Positions 44,976 to 54,765 are shown, numbered from the stretch's first letter. The stretch is 64,000 nt of DNA from Chitinophaga sp. sic0106 (GCF_019219075.1 NZ_JAHUWJ010000010.1:167067-231066); one strand, 5' to 3'. Translations and numbers: made by a program. The notes: generated by a model not told the origin, from the letters alone.

Positions 44976-47900
44976 TTAAAACCGGAAGAGGATGGAGGCG
45001 TTGTAAGTTCTTCCCGGCCTCACTTTCAAGTCAATAAAATCCTTCCCATCCTGGTACTGCTGATCTGAGTTCGTGGGTTTGAAACCCGGATCGGTAGCAC
45101 TGTTTTCATATATATTCTGGTAGATGATACTGTAGGCGTTCAGAATATTTGCTACGCCCAGCCTGATTTCCGCTTTATTCTTTAGTAAACGGATGGCTAT
45201 TTGCCCATCTAAGCCGTTTAGTGGTTGTTCGTAAAGTGCTCTTGAATCATCGGATGCTCTGAACAGTTTATTAGAGATGTAATTATAGTTCATGCTCACG
45301 GAAAACAGTGGCACATCATAGTACAAACCTGCGTTGAGCATATAGGTGCTGGCGCCGGATTGCGGGCGGTGATCCAGCCACTGTGCCTCTTTTTCCACTA
45401 CATGATATTTTTTCGGGTTCTCCGCATAGCGTTCAATGGATTCTTCCATGTTGCGCACCCATGAATCGAGGTAGGTGAAGTTGCCGTAGAGGGAAAAGTT
45501 TTTAACAACGGGCACCTGTGTAAAGGCAAAAGACTTACGCACCTCTACTTCCAGGCCATAGTTATCCGCTGATTTGTTGTTCTTCAGGTTATAGATTCTA
45601 TTGGTGCCCATCTTTACAATTTCCATCGGATAGGCGATTTTCTTCATAAACAATGATCCGGAAATAATATCACCAGGGGAAGGATACCATTCATAGCGGA
45701 AGTCAAAGTTCTTTATCCTGCTGGAGCGGATGGCATTTAAGGATAAATATTCCCCACCCAGTTCCCAGTCGTACTCCCGGAAGTAGGAGAGCTCACGGAT
45801 ATCGGGACGGATAATGCTTTCCGCGTATGCCAGGCGGAAGTTCATGGCAGGCGTGATGCTGTAGATCAGGTTGGCCGATGGAAATATGTGCCAGTCCGAT
45901 TCCCTGTTGAGGAGTTCACTGATATCAGCATCCGGCTCATTTTCCGTGAGTTTAGCCATGTTTACTTTCAACAGCTGGTTTACATCGTTGAGGGGCAGGT
46001 TTTCAGCACGTACTCCCCATACCAGCCGGAACTTACCAAATTGGTTGTCGAGCATAGCATATAAGGCATTCAGGGAAACGTTGGCTGCAAATTCATCCCC
46101 ATCGGTAGCCATATTTACAACCACCGTTGAATCGTCGAAGAAGTGCGACAGTGGCTGTGGCACCTGTACCGCTGCTGATCTCTTACTACCTGAGTTAACT
46201 ACGAAGAAGCTGCGGTCCTTGTTCCAGCCGGCATAGCCTACCTTGGCAAGGTTTTGCAGCGGTCCCAGTTTAAACGGTGCAGAAACAGCAAGGTCCCAGG
46301 AAAAATTCTTTTCTTTTACGCGGCTCCACCAGCGTAGCGTACCATCGGAGTTGATACCGGAGGCGCCCAGGATACTTACCTGGTTGATTGGTGTGGCAGA
46401 ATCATATACAGATGCACCTGTGAGCACGCGGTTATCCGGGCGGATTTTATCCAGCGTCATGTAACTGGCGTTCCATTTTACTTTGATACCATGGGTACCA
46501 ATGGCATGCTCGCCTTTCAGCTGATGTTGAAATAATTTATTTTGTACTGCCAGATCCCGCACGCCAGTGGTGTTAGGACCGGAGTCCTCGTGATTACCAC
46601 GTACCAGAATCAGTTGCTGATCCAGTGATTGCATAAACAGGGTTTGGTAGCTCACTTTGTTTTTGGCATTGCGGTAACCTACGCCAAATACACCGTTGAT
46701 ATTAGTAGTGAAACCGTAGCGATATCCCTGGGCATAGCCATTATCATCCGCACCGCCCGCTTCATAGTTGGAAAAACCATCTCTCGCATACACGATTTCC
46801 TGGGTGGACAATGTATTTCTATAACCTACGGCGGCTACCATCCCAAAATGACTGTTGAATACTTTTCCACCGGCTATCTGGAAATTGGGAGATACCGGTG
46901 CATTCATGCTTGTCAGTTTCCAGTTATTCTGAAAATAGGGTTTGCTTTTATCCCAGGTACCGGCAGCATCTGCCAGTTCTTTTTTAGTATTCCAGTCCGT
47001 TTTACCCATCCATTGGCGATGATCGGAAATGCGGGCCATATATTCCTGTCCTTCGAGCGGCAGGGTTACAAAGTTTTTACCGGTGGTTTTATCATTATAG
47101 CTGGCGCCTACGTTGATGTTGAAGAAGTTTTCCGTTGGGATGTCGAGCGTATTTACTTCCACGAGGCCTCCGCCAAATTCAGCGCTGCGGTCGGGTGTGA
47201 GGGTTTTGACCACGGTCACATTTTCGATTACGTTTGACGGGATGATTTCGTAGTTGAAGTTCTTCCGGTTCATCTCTGTGCTGGGCATTACCTGGCCGTT
47301 AAGTACTGCCTGGTTATAGCGTTCGCTGAGGCCGCGTACTACTACAAACTTGTTATCGATGGTGGATAAGCCGGTTACTCTTTTGAGCACTTCCCCTACG
47401 TTTTTATCAGGTGTGCGGCCAATCTGCTCGGCGCTGATACCGTCGATCATGCCGGCGCTGTTCTTTTTGATGGCGTATAGTCCTTCCACGGAAGCGCGTT
47501 TATACGTACCCGTTACCGTGACGCCTTTAAGGGTGGCGTTGCTGGTTTTCAGGACTACATTGAGTGGGGTGGCATTTTTAGGCGTTATCTCCACGCCGGT
47601 TATTTTGTGGGAATCGTAAGATATAAAGGAGAAGGTGATATCGTAGGTACCGGCTTCAAGTGGCAGGTCGAAGGTACCATCGATGTTGGTAACGGTACCG
47701 GCGCCGTTATTAACGGCAACGGTTACACCGGGAATAGGCTCACTTTTGCTATCCAGCACTTTTCCGGTTACGCGGCCCTGGGCGCGGTTGGCGGGGCGTT
47801 CTGCCCGGCCTCTTTTTATAGCGATGGTGCTGGAGCCTGTCATCTCAATATCTACCGGGCTGTTATAGTCCAGGAATTCCAGCACGGTATTGAGCGGGGT

Positions 47901-48158
47901 ACCTGCAAATTTCACAGCGCTGATCTGGCATTGCTGTAAATATTCAGGGTCGTATACGAAGGTATAGGGAGTTTGTTTCTGGAGAGATTTTACAATTTCT
48001 CCGGCATTCGCATGTTGGAACTGAAGGGATACTTTGTCGTGCAGTGCTTTGTACGACTGTGCCTGCGTAGTTCCCACTGTGCAGGTGAGCATACACAGCG
48101 ACAGCATTTTCACAGGCATAGCGGCGCCTGTACAAAATCTGTGTAAAGAATTTTGCAT
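44976..48158 (-). CDS. TonB-dependent receptor with STN and carboxypeptidase-regulatory-like domains
   Basis: 1060 residues. After the signal sequence, residues about 40-120 form an STN domain (KVSLQFQHANAGEIVKSLQKQTPYTFVYDPEYLQQCQISAVKFAGTPLNTVLEFLD). Next comes a CarboxypepD_reg-like domain (GRVTGKVLDSKSEPIPGVTVAVNNGAGTVTNIDGTFDLPLEAGTYDITFSFISY). A plug (IDNKFVVVRGLSERYNQAVLNGQVMPSTEMNRKNFNYEIIPSNVIENVTVVKTLTPDRSAEFGGGLVEVNT) and a 22-strand barrel ending YNASILFRF follow. It imports an unknown ligand. The STN domain signals to the FecR encoded 31 bp upstream. Confidence 0.94.
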   Translation of the reverse strand: MQNSLHRFCTGAAMPVKMLSLCMLTCTVGTTQAQSYKALHDKVSLQFQHANAGEIVKSLQKQTPYTFVYDPEYLQQCQISAVKFAGTPLNTVLEFLDYNSPVDIEMTGSSTIAIKRGRAERPANRAQGRVTGKVLDSKSEPIPGVTVAVNNGAGTVTNIDGTFDLPLEAGTYDITFSFISYDSHKITGVEITPKNATPLNVVLKTSNATLKGVTVTGTYKRASVEGLYAIKKNSAGMIDGISAEQIGRTPDKNVGEVLKRVTGLSTIDNKFVVVRGLSERYNQAVLNGQVMPSTEMNRKNFNYEIIPSNVIENVTVVKTLTPDRSAEFGGGLVEVNTLDIPTENFFNINVGASYNDKTTGKNFVTLPLEGQEYMARISDHRQWMGKTDWNTKKELADAAGTWDKSKPYFQNNWKLTSMNAPVSPNFQIAGGKVFNSHFGMVAAVGYRNTLSTQEIVYARDGFSNYEAGGADDNGYAQGYRYGFTTNINGVFGVGYRNAKNKVSYQTLFMQSLDQQLILVRGNHEDSGPNTTGVRDLAVQNKLFQHQLKGEHAIGTHGIKVKWNASYMTLDKIRPDNRVLTGASVYDSATPINQVSILGASGINSDGTLRWWSRVKEKNFSWDLAVSAPFKLGPLQNLAKVGYAGWNKDRSFFVVNSGSKRSAAVQVPQPLSHFFDDSTVVVNMATDGDEFAANVSLNALYAMLDNQFGKFRLVWGVRAENLPLNDVNQLLKVNMAKLTENEPDADISELLNRESDWHIFPSANLIYSITPAMNFRLAYAESIIRPDIRELSYFREYDWELGGEYLSLNAIRSSRIKNFDFRYEWYPSPGDIISGSLFMKKIAYPMEIVKMGTNRIYNLKNNKSADNYGLEVEVRKSFAFTQVPVVKNFSLYGNFTYLDSWVRNMEESIERYAENPKKYHVVEKEAQWLDHRPQSGASTYMLNAGLYYDVPLFSVSMNYNYISNKLFRASDDSRALYEQPLNGLDGQIAIRLLKNKAEIRLGVANILNAYSIIYQNIYENSATDPGFKPTNSDQQYQDGKDFIDLKVRPGRTYNASILFRF

Positions 48159-48189
48159 ACTTCTTAGCTATTAATAATTGGTGATTATG

Positions 48190-49098
48190 CTATTTTTTCG
48201 ACGATATCAGGTAGGTGCCATCTTTCGCTCGGGTACATTTCAGCTCATGCACATAGGCCAGGGTAGCGAGAATTTCACCGATAGGGATATTCGCGCTGAA
48301 ATCACCTGATATTCTTTTGGCTGCCAGTTTATTGTCTGTCAAGGTTATTTTGCATCCTTCGTGCTGTTGTAGCCGGGTAAGCACATCAGCTAACGTGGTT
48401 CTGTTAAATACTATTCTATTCTCTTTCCAGTCTAGTATTTCTTTCTCGTCAAAGCCGGTGGTATTGGGGTCTTGCTCTCCTTTGCTGGTGAGCATTTCTC
48501 CTGGCAACAGTACTTTCGTATAGCCGTTGGTACCTGAAACGGCGATTTTTCCTTCCAGCAGGCTGATCTGTATACTGCTATCGGCGCGGCTTACGGTGGA
48601 TATATGAAACGTGGTGCCCAGCACTTTTGTGGTCAGGAAGCGGGTATGTACATTAAAGGGCTGTTTGGCGTTGCTGACAACTTTGAAGAGGGCTTCGCCT
48701 TCGAGCCACAGGTCGCGGCCGTGGATATTATAGTCATCCCGGTACGCCAGGCGGCTATGAGCGTTTAGCCATACCTGTGACCCATCGGACATATTGTACA
48801 CCTGCATATGATTGGTGTTGTTATAGATAGTATCCAGCGTGGCGGCTATTTCCACCTTATGCTTTACATTTTGTCCGGCCAGTACTATTAGCCCGGCCAC
48901 CACGGCAGCGGCGGCGGCTGTCCACCAGAGGCGGTGTATTTTCTTTTCCGTTTTGCTTGCATCATGCCAGGTATCAGTGAGCAGTTCATCCAGCTCAGGG
49001 GTGGCTGATTGCTCCAGGTAGGCTTCCACGAGCAGGCGCTCTTGTTCGGAGCAGTCGCCCTGGAAATACTTTTCTAATATGGCTCTGTTGATGTGCAT
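48190..49098 (-). CDS. FecR family anti-sigma/signal transducer
   Basis: 302 residues. A short cytosolic N-terminus (ILEKYFQGDCSEQERLLVEAYLEQS) is followed by one membrane span (WWTAAAAAVVAGLIVLAG, about 60-77), the FecR domain (NMSDGSQVWLNAHSRLAYRDDYNIHGRDLWLEGEALFKVVSNAKQPFNVHTRFLTTKVLGTTFHI) and a C-terminal DUF4974 STN-like domain (NRTTLADVLTRLQQHEGCKITLTDNK). It transmits ligand occupancy of the TonB receptor to a sigma factor. Its own FecI sigma gene is missing upstream; the only sigma in the window is at 40637. Confidence 0.93.
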   Translation of the reverse strand: MHINRAILEKYFQGDCSEQERLLVEAYLEQSATPELDELLTDTWHDASKTEKKIHRLWWTAAAAAVVAGLIVLAGQNVKHKVEIAATLDTIYNNTNHMQVYNMSDGSQVWLNAHSRLAYRDDYNIHGRDLWLEGEALFKVVSNAKQPFNVHTRFLTTKVLGTTFHISTVSRADSSIQISLLEGKIAVSGTNGYTKVLLPGEMLTSKGEQDPNTTGFDEKEILDWKENRIVFNRTTLADVLTRLQQHEGCKITLTDNKLAAKRISGDFSANIPIGEILATLAYVHELKCTRAKDGTYLISSKK

Positions 49099-49290
49099 AC
49101 ATAGAGAGTACGTTTGCGGGGAGGTGGAGGATGAGTGGGGGAGGGGGAGTTAACAATTTGGTAATATCTTTATAGATTTTTTTAGGGAGATGTTGGGGAT
49201 GTTAATGAGTAGGGTAGCGCGTTGAAGGGGGGGGCTGCCGGAACTGTACCTTAAAAAGACGAGAGATTTATGTCTCTCTATAAAAATGTT

Positions 49291-49333
49291 ATAAAAAAAC
49301 AAATGCCCTAGAAGTATTTAACCTTCCAGGGCA
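49291..49333 (-). terminator. Terminator of the 49351 gene
   Basis: On the minus strand TGCCCTGGAAG pairs imperfectly with CTTCTAGGGCA around an 8-nt loop (49304-49333) and runs into TTTGTTTTTTT. The surrounding gap 49099-49350 also holds a small AGAGA/TCTCT hairpin at 49262-49279 and no gene. Confidence 0.8.
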
Positions 49334-49350
49334 TACCTGTATTTTAAACT

Positions 49351-50766
49351 TTACTTAGCTACCCACCCAGTTGCATCAGTTCCTGATTCTTTAACATATA
49401 AAGTTGTCCCAGGCCCGCCGTCCGTACGGGTGTACAGCGATCCGACAGGTGCTGATACCACACCTTCTGGTGCACCTGTGCCGGTTATCCACTTGAGTCC
49501 TCCAACACTAATGGAGGATGTTTTAACTTCGGCTGCTTCTACTGTTCCTCCGATATAGGCGTTACGGTTAATTTTAAAATTTCCGGTTTGGATGCTGTCG
49601 GTTTGGTTTAGGATGGTTTTGTTGAGTAGTTTATTTAGCTGACCAAGTGTAACAAATTGTTTATTATCTCCTGCGTCAGCTCCTTCGACAGGCCCAGCAA
49701 AGGTAGCTTGTGCGCTCGTTGTAGGAGTACCTGCACCTATCCAAAGCGGTCTAAGCTTTAACATATTGACTTCGTTACCTCCAGCCAATAAGGCATTAAA
49801 ATTTAAAGTGGTGTAGTTTGCAGCAGCCGGCCCTGAACCATAAACCTCAGAAGTGCATTTTATATATGCAGAAAGATTGGGATAAATAGCCCCCTTCATA
49901 CCAAAGAATATGACGGAAGAACCACCGGCACTTGTATTATTTATTTCAAGTTGTGCCTGTGTAGTTGGTACTAGTGAGGGATTGTTGGTGGTGAGTACGA
50001 TCCGATCCGCCGTATCCCTCACAGAAACAACATCCTGCAGCGATAAATGGTGAATAGTATCCAGGATAGCTGAATTGTTGGCATACTTCGCATCTGCATA
50101 GTCCTTGAACAATAATTCTCTCCATGGGCTCCATGCTGGCTGTGTATCATCCTTGATTCGAATAAATGCACCTTGTGGCCCTAACTGTTCGCCATCCCAG
50201 TTAACTGCAAATTGGTACCCATTTGCACCAAAGGCTGAAACATGGCCGGTGTAATAATTATTATAGGGCTCATTTCCTTTCAAAGCCTGATCAGATGTCA
50301 TTGGCATATCAGGTGATTGGTAGGCATTAAAACCTGTAATCTTTGCTGGAGGGAAGCTAAAAAATGAGGCTGTAGAATCTATTGGTATATTCTTATACTC
50401 ATCCATAGGCGCATATACATTATATGTAATTCCCTTTTTTACGTAATAGATATAGTCCTGCATCCGATAGATTGTATCTACGCCACTAATACCCGGTAAT
50501 GTGCTCAGGTCGAGTGTATCCTGCCCAACGATAGCAATCTGAGAGGTGCCTATTTTTTCCATTTGAATTTTACGGAACTCTGTTCTGCCTGCGCCCTTGT
50601 TCACCAAATAACCATTTACGCCCTGGGTGCTGTTTTCAAGTATTAGCTCAGCAGTGTCGCAAACATTGTAGATACGGACGCTATCGGCCCTGATTTGGTA
50701 TACCTTCTGACTATAGGTAGTAACTGTAAATGACAGGAGGCATAGGATACATAAAAGATATTTCAT
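49351..50766 (-). CDS. Secreted tail-fibre-like protein with pyocin-knob-like segment
   Basis: 471 residues with signal peptide MKYLLCILCLLSFTVTTYS. The N-terminal module (QKVYQIRADSVRIYNVCDTAELILEN...GYLVNKGAGRTEFRK, then QIAIVGQDTLDLSTLPGI) is shared almost word for word with the gene at 51937. Residues about 170-230 (GYQFAVNWDGEQLGPQGAFIRIKDDTQPAWSPWRELLFKDYADAKY) resemble the knob segment of phage and pyocin tail fibres. The C-terminal part is beta-rich and ends with SLYTRTDGGPGTTLYVKESGTDATGWVAK, a common fibre tail motif. Probably a secreted fibrous adhesin or surface protein. No phage genes are nearby. Confidence 0.75.
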   Translation of the reverse strand: MKYLLCILCLLSFTVTTYSQKVYQIRADSVRIYNVCDTAELILENSTQGVNGYLVNKGAGRTEFRKIQMEKIGTSQIAIVGQDTLDLSTLPGISGVDTIYRMQDYIYYVKKGITYNVYAPMDEYKNIPIDSTASFFSFPPAKITGFNAYQSPDMPMTSDQALKGNEPYNNYYTGHVSAFGANGYQFAVNWDGEQLGPQGAFIRIKDDTQPAWSPWRELLFKDYADAKYANNSAILDTIHHLSLQDVVSVRDTADRIVLTTNNPSLVPTTQAQLEINNTSAGGSSVIFFGMKGAIYPNLSAYIKCTSEVYGSGPAAANYTTLNFNALLAGGNEVNMLKLRPLWIGAGTPTTSAQATFAGPVEGADAGDNKQFVTLGQLNKLLNKTILNQTDSIQTGNFKINRNAYIGGTVEAAEVKTSSISVGGLKWITGTGAPEGVVSAPVGSLYTRTDGGPGTTLYVKESGTDATGWVAK

Positions 50767-50801
50767 AGTTAATCTGGAATGAAAATATTTAAAAAAGGGG
50801 A

Positions 50802-51758
50802 TTAATTACAAAGTGCCTCACCAGCTACGAGATCAGCGGTAGAAAAAATGATATTCAACTGCGATAAACTTGTGGCGGCACGCAGCTGAGCCTCTGTATT
50901 ATCATACATTTCCACACCGAATCCACGGGAGCTTCCACTATTACGAAATGATACGGTGAGACTGTGTACACCTGCCGACAATGTAACCGGAACGATATGC
51001 CATATCATGAAGGCTGCCTGATCATCTGCTGTATAATAGGCTATTTCCGTACCATCTACCAGAATTCTGAACTGGTTATCGGCTGCCGCACCTATATAGA
51101 ATATTCCGGCATGGGAAAGGGTCCTGGTAACAGTGGCTGAATACCAGGCATCACCATCTATATCACCGTCAATACCGCAGCGGTTCATAGGGCCAGGGAT
51201 ACCGGTAGCTGCCAGCGTAGTCATTTTTTCAGTTTGGCTGGTTGGAACAACTGTATCTCCGGAAATGGAAGCAGCAGTTATATTTACTTTGCCAGTAGGG
51301 GCTTGTGTGGTACCTAAACAGGGAGCCACACCACAGTTGCTGGTGTGGCCATCCCAGAAGGGGTTGTTCAGAATTTTTGATTTACTACAGTTATTTTGCA
51401 GATTTGTGTTAAATCCCGGCGTGTAGATATAAGAGCCGCATGCACCATACACATTATTTTGCACGATAGGTGACACTGTAATTATTTCGGTACACGGCAA
51501 TAATTCATCGTACCAGGGTAGCCTGCCGTCCGTGGGCAGATTAGCGGCTTTTAGATATAACCAATTCCTGGCCTCATCTGCAGTAATGCAAAATCCATCA
51601 TTTGGAATGGTGGTAGCCGGGCGTTGTTTGAATACATTTTCCGCTACCTTTTGCTTAATGAAAGCGTGCGATGGCAGGTAGCGGGGTTGCGCTTTTATAC
51701 TAAAGCAAATAATTAACATCACAGTCAGCAGACTTACAAATCTCTCTCGTACATGCAT
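50802..51758 (-). CDS. Secreted hypothetical protein with PA14-like C-terminal region
   Basis: 318 residues with a signal peptide (MHVRERFVSLLTVMLIICFSIKA). Cys-rich central segments (VQNNVYGACGSYIYTPGFN, NNCSKSKILNNPFWDG, NCGVAPCLG) are followed by a jelly-roll-like stretch. This reads GDAWYSATVTRTLSHAGIFYIGAAADNQFRILVDGTEIAYYTADD and SAGVHSLTVSFRNSGSSRGFGVEMYD, and recalls PA14 or carbohydrate-binding lectin domains. Sits between the two fibre-like paralogues on the same strand and may function with them at the surface. Family assignment is tentative. Confidence 0.65.
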   Translation of the reverse strand: MHVRERFVSLLTVMLIICFSIKAQPRYLPSHAFIKQKVAENVFKQRPATTIPNDGFCITADEARNWLYLKAANLPTDGRLPWYDELLPCTEIITVSPIVQNNVYGACGSYIYTPGFNTNLQNNCSKSKILNNPFWDGHTSNCGVAPCLGTTQAPTGKVNITAASISGDTVVPTSQTEKMTTLAATGIPGPMNRCGIDGDIDGDAWYSATVTRTLSHAGIFYIGAAADNQFRILVDGTEIAYYTADDQAAFMIWHIVPVTLSAGVHSLTVSFRNSGSSRGFGVEMYDNTEAQLRAATSLSQLNIIFSTADLVAGEALCN

Positions 51759-51936
51759 GGTTTCCTAAATCTAATTTATCTTCTATTTATTTTTCTCTAC
51801 TCTTTCCAATCAGTTAATAAATTCTTCCATCTGTAATCCTAATGCAGCATTTTGTGCTAGTACCAAGCTGATTTACTATTAAATTTCATACACATGATTC
51901 ATGTATGGATGAAATATTTCGACAGGTACCATCCTG

Positions 51937-53610
51937 CTATTTTTCAAAGCTTACCCACTTAGAATAATACACATCAAAAATCAACGTTTGGGATCCAGTA
52001 AGCATATCTGTTACGCCATTCTCCCCTATGAAAGGCTCACTGGTTTTCCAAAAACTTGCTCCTGGATTAACAACTTTTATGATCAGTTCACGCCCTGCAA
52101 CTGGATAAATTGCTGGCAAAGTGAGAATCCGGGTTGCTGTTGCTGCATCACAAATAATTCGATGATCAGTATCTGTTACTGAATAATTATTATCTCCGGT
52201 GTGTTGAATTTTTGTAACCACTTTACCTTTATTTTCGATACCCCGAGATACTCGGATTAAAGCATTCTGTAAGTGTTCAGGTGCTGACTGGATATAGTTT
52301 TCCGAACCAAACGCAGGGGCAACTGTTCTGGATTTTACGATATTACTACCAAGTGGAGCTTGATCAACATATAAAGCACTAACACCCATGGTATCAACAG
52401 TGTTGCCAGTATAGATGACTTTTTTCAGGTAGAGTGTACTATCAGTTAGATTAAAACCAAACATTTTATTCCCAACGCTAAATTCCCTTTGACTTGCACT
52501 CAAAATATTTGCATATACCTGCTGGGTGTTGTTCAACCCTGTACTTCGAATCGTAAATGCTTCGGACACAGGTGACAGATCCATAGCAAGTCGACGATCA
52601 CTTACGGAATCGTTCGCGTTTATAGTAACCGCGGAAGGTCCGGTAGAAATAGATGTTGATATATGACTCAATGAACTCCCATTGTACATGGATGAAATAA
52701 AGCCGATATCTAACCCTCTCGGAAAGAAATTGCCTGTGGAATTGGTGGTAATGCTATAAGTGCCTAAAGCTGGAGAAAAATTGATAGCACTCAGGTTGGA
52801 TTTAATATTGAAATAATTCGTATCCGAAACAATCAAATCTGTATTACGATTTATCATTCCACCAAGATGCAAGTTATTTCCAGAAAGAGTCAAACCGGAG
52901 CCTCCTACTATATCACTCCCAGTACTATACTTAGTATCCGCGTAATCTTTAAATAACAATTCGCGCCATTGTCCCCAAGTTCCTTTCGTATCGTCTTTTA
53001 TGCGAAGAAATGCTCCCTTGGGTCCAAGATCCTCCCCATCCCAATTTACCGCCATTTGGTACCCTGATTCCCCGGCTCTTACTACATGACCGACATAATA
53101 CTGCCCTAGCGTACCTTGATTTGTCTGAGCCTGGTCGGAAATATATGGCATATCATTCGTTGTATAGGCTGTAAATGGGGTTATAGCCCAATCACGATAA
53201 CTGTAGTAAGGCAACTGGCCGCCGTTCGGTACTACTTTAAAAGGTTCCGGTGAAGGAAACGTGTACATAACGCCCTGCTTTAGGTAACGGATGGAATCAT
53301 AAAATGCATAAATACTGTCTATTCCACCAGCAATACCAGGCAGTGTACTCAGGTCAAGCGTATCCTGACCTACTATAGCTAAACGTGATGCTCCTATGCT
53401 CTGGAGTTTGAGCTTTCGAAACTCTGTTCGACCAGCCCCTTTGTTAAACAGAAATCCATCTACATGCTGCGTCCTGTTTTCCAGGATCAGTTCTGCGGTG
53501 TCACAAACGTTGTAAATACGCACGCTGTCGGCCCGAATTTGGTAAACTTTCTGGGCAAATGTCATCTTGCTGACAATAAATAGGATAAAAAATAGGGATA
53601 AATTCTTCAT
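51937..53610 (-). CDS. Secreted tail-fibre-like protein, paralogue of 49351
   Basis: 557 residues with signal peptide MKNLSLFFILFIVSKMTFA. The first 230 residues match the 49351 protein (QKVYQIRADSVRIYNVCDTAELILEN, LNKGAGRTEFRK-like segment, RLAIVGQDTLDLSTLPGI, GYQMAVNWDGEDLGPKGAFLRIKDDTKGTWGQWRELLFKDYADTKY). The remaining 320 residues are unrelated to it and end in a beta-rich fibre tail (DTDHRIICDAATATRILTLPAIYPVAGRELIIKVVNPGASFW). A conserved head with a variable tail is the pattern of recombining adhesins or fibres. Confidence 0.78.
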   Translation of the reverse strand: MKNLSLFFILFIVSKMTFAQKVYQIRADSVRIYNVCDTAELILENRTQHVDGFLFNKGAGRTEFRKLKLQSIGASRLAIVGQDTLDLSTLPGIAGGIDSIYAFYDSIRYLKQGVMYTFPSPEPFKVVPNGGQLPYYSYRDWAITPFTAYTTNDMPYISDQAQTNQGTLGQYYVGHVVRAGESGYQMAVNWDGEDLGPKGAFLRIKDDTKGTWGQWRELLFKDYADTKYSTGSDIVGGSGLTLSGNNLHLGGMINRNTDLIVSDTNYFNIKSNLSAINFSPALGTYSITTNSTGNFFPRGLDIGFISSMYNGSSLSHISTSISTGPSAVTINANDSVSDRRLAMDLSPVSEAFTIRSTGLNNTQQVYANILSASQREFSVGNKMFGFNLTDSTLYLKKVIYTGNTVDTMGVSALYVDQAPLGSNIVKSRTVAPAFGSENYIQSAPEHLQNALIRVSRGIENKGKVVTKIQHTGDNNYSVTDTDHRIICDAATATRILTLPAIYPVAGRELIIKVVNPGASFWKTSEPFIGENGVTDMLTGSQTLIFDVYYSKWVSFEK

Positions 53611-53724
53611 GTTTAATGTTGATCAATATAAATAAATTACTAAATAGGATATGCAAAATGCTATACCCAAACTGCATAATAGCCCATCTCATTCTGAGTT
53701 AATTCCTCAATCATATTTGCCTAA

Positions 53725-53858
53725 TGATACTAATTTGAGACAGGATGCACCACAAACATTATTAAAAGAAATACTGTCGGCCCTGCTCTGATATACCTTC
53801 TGGGCAAATAACATCTCTCCAAAAACAATAGGATAAATAGTAAGAATAAATTTTTCAT
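53725..53858 (-). pseudogene. Frameshifted remnant of a third fibre-like gene
   Basis: From ATG 53858 the frame gives MKNLFLLFILLFLERC, clearly the signal peptide of the 51937 family. The following AQKVYQSRADSISFNNVCGASCL is in the next frame. A frameshift and a truncation after about 45 codons leave only the head start. Located 115 bp upstream of the intact paralogue on the same strand. The rest of 53611-54174 shows no gene. Confidence 0.75.
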
Positions 53859-54174
53859 GTATTGCAGATATTACAACTGATGAGTTAACAAAAAATAAAT
53901 ACCGGTGGTATAGTTCAAAATTATCGAGCATAGGAATTTCACAAATAGTGTTTAAATAACAATCTTTATAACCAGTAACGCCTCAAGTTAGTCACAACAC
54001 TTATCTACACAGGTTTATAGGGCTGGTAGCGGTTAACAACGTATGTCCCTTAAGTATAGGCTTATGTCGGATATTATGGTTACGCGCCTGTAATATTACG
54101 GCAAAATAACGTGAATGGATATAGCACAAAAGTGAGTTTTATGAACATGATGGGTTGGGGTTAACAACATAACG

Positions 54175-54426
54175 CTATTTCTTTCTCTCCAGTTGCTCCA
54201 ACCTGGATATGACATTTGCAAGTGCTTCTTTTAACTGGTGATTTTCTTGTTCAAGATGCAGATTTTTTTCTGACAATTCCTGTACGCTTCGAACAATGAA
54301 ACCCACTGCAGAAGCATGTTCTATGCCTTTTCTATCTGGCACAGACATTTCCTCCAGCACCTCGTCAGCGATAAAGCCAATATTCATTTTATTAGTTGAA
54401 TCTGCTTTGTGTCTGAAAGTGCGCAC
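54175..54426 (-). pseudogene. C-terminal fragment of an S74 (endosialidase chaperone) fibre protein
   Basis: About 83 codons without a good start (first possible start GTG). NIGFIADEVLEEMSVPDRKGIEHASAVGFIVRSVQELSEKNLHLEQENHQLKEALANVISRLEQLERKK is the end of the peptidase S74 intramolecular chaperone. It keeps the FIADEV region and the terminal coiled coil but lacks the N-terminal half and the rest of the fibre. Such domains trimerise and then cut themselves from tail fibres. It is probably what remains of a larger relative of the neighbouring fibre genes. Confidence 0.75.
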
Positions 54427-54677
54427 CTAGGCTTTCTGCAAGATTGCCTATGCGGAATAGGAGAGTGGGGCTATATCTTTCTTCAAGCTTCTTAATGAGG
54501 TTTGATAAAAACCGGTCTACTCCGCCAGCTGAAACCTTTGCCCTACCCGACAAATAAATATTTGCAGGTTGCGCATCTACATATTGTTCTTGATAAAATT
54601 ACTTTCACCATTTACAATTTCACAATCCACATTCGTACTCAGTAATCCGTCGGATTTATGGTTTGCTAGTTCCAATT

Positions 54678-54765
54678 AAAGCCGCTTAAATCCTTTGATT
54701 TAAGCGGCTTTAATAACCTTTTGATATTCTTGTTGTGATCCCGCTAGGATCACAACAAGAATATC
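54678..54765. repeat. Two adjacent perfect hairpins (15-bp and 19-bp stems)
   Basis: Hairpin 1: arms 54678-54692 and 54697-54711, loop CTTT, core GCCGCTTAAATC. Hairpin 2: arms 54723-54741 and 54747-54765, a perfect 19-bp stem with loop CGCTA, core CTTGTTGTGATCC. Neither is followed by a good T-run and no gene ends here. The rest of the 483-bp gap 54427-54909 holds only a short start-less open frame (minus, 54392-54598). Confidence 0.8.

Noticed and set aside
49351..54426. Prophage remnant
   Set aside because: The fibre-like proteins carry secretion signals and no capsid, terminase, portal or lysis genes occur nearby.
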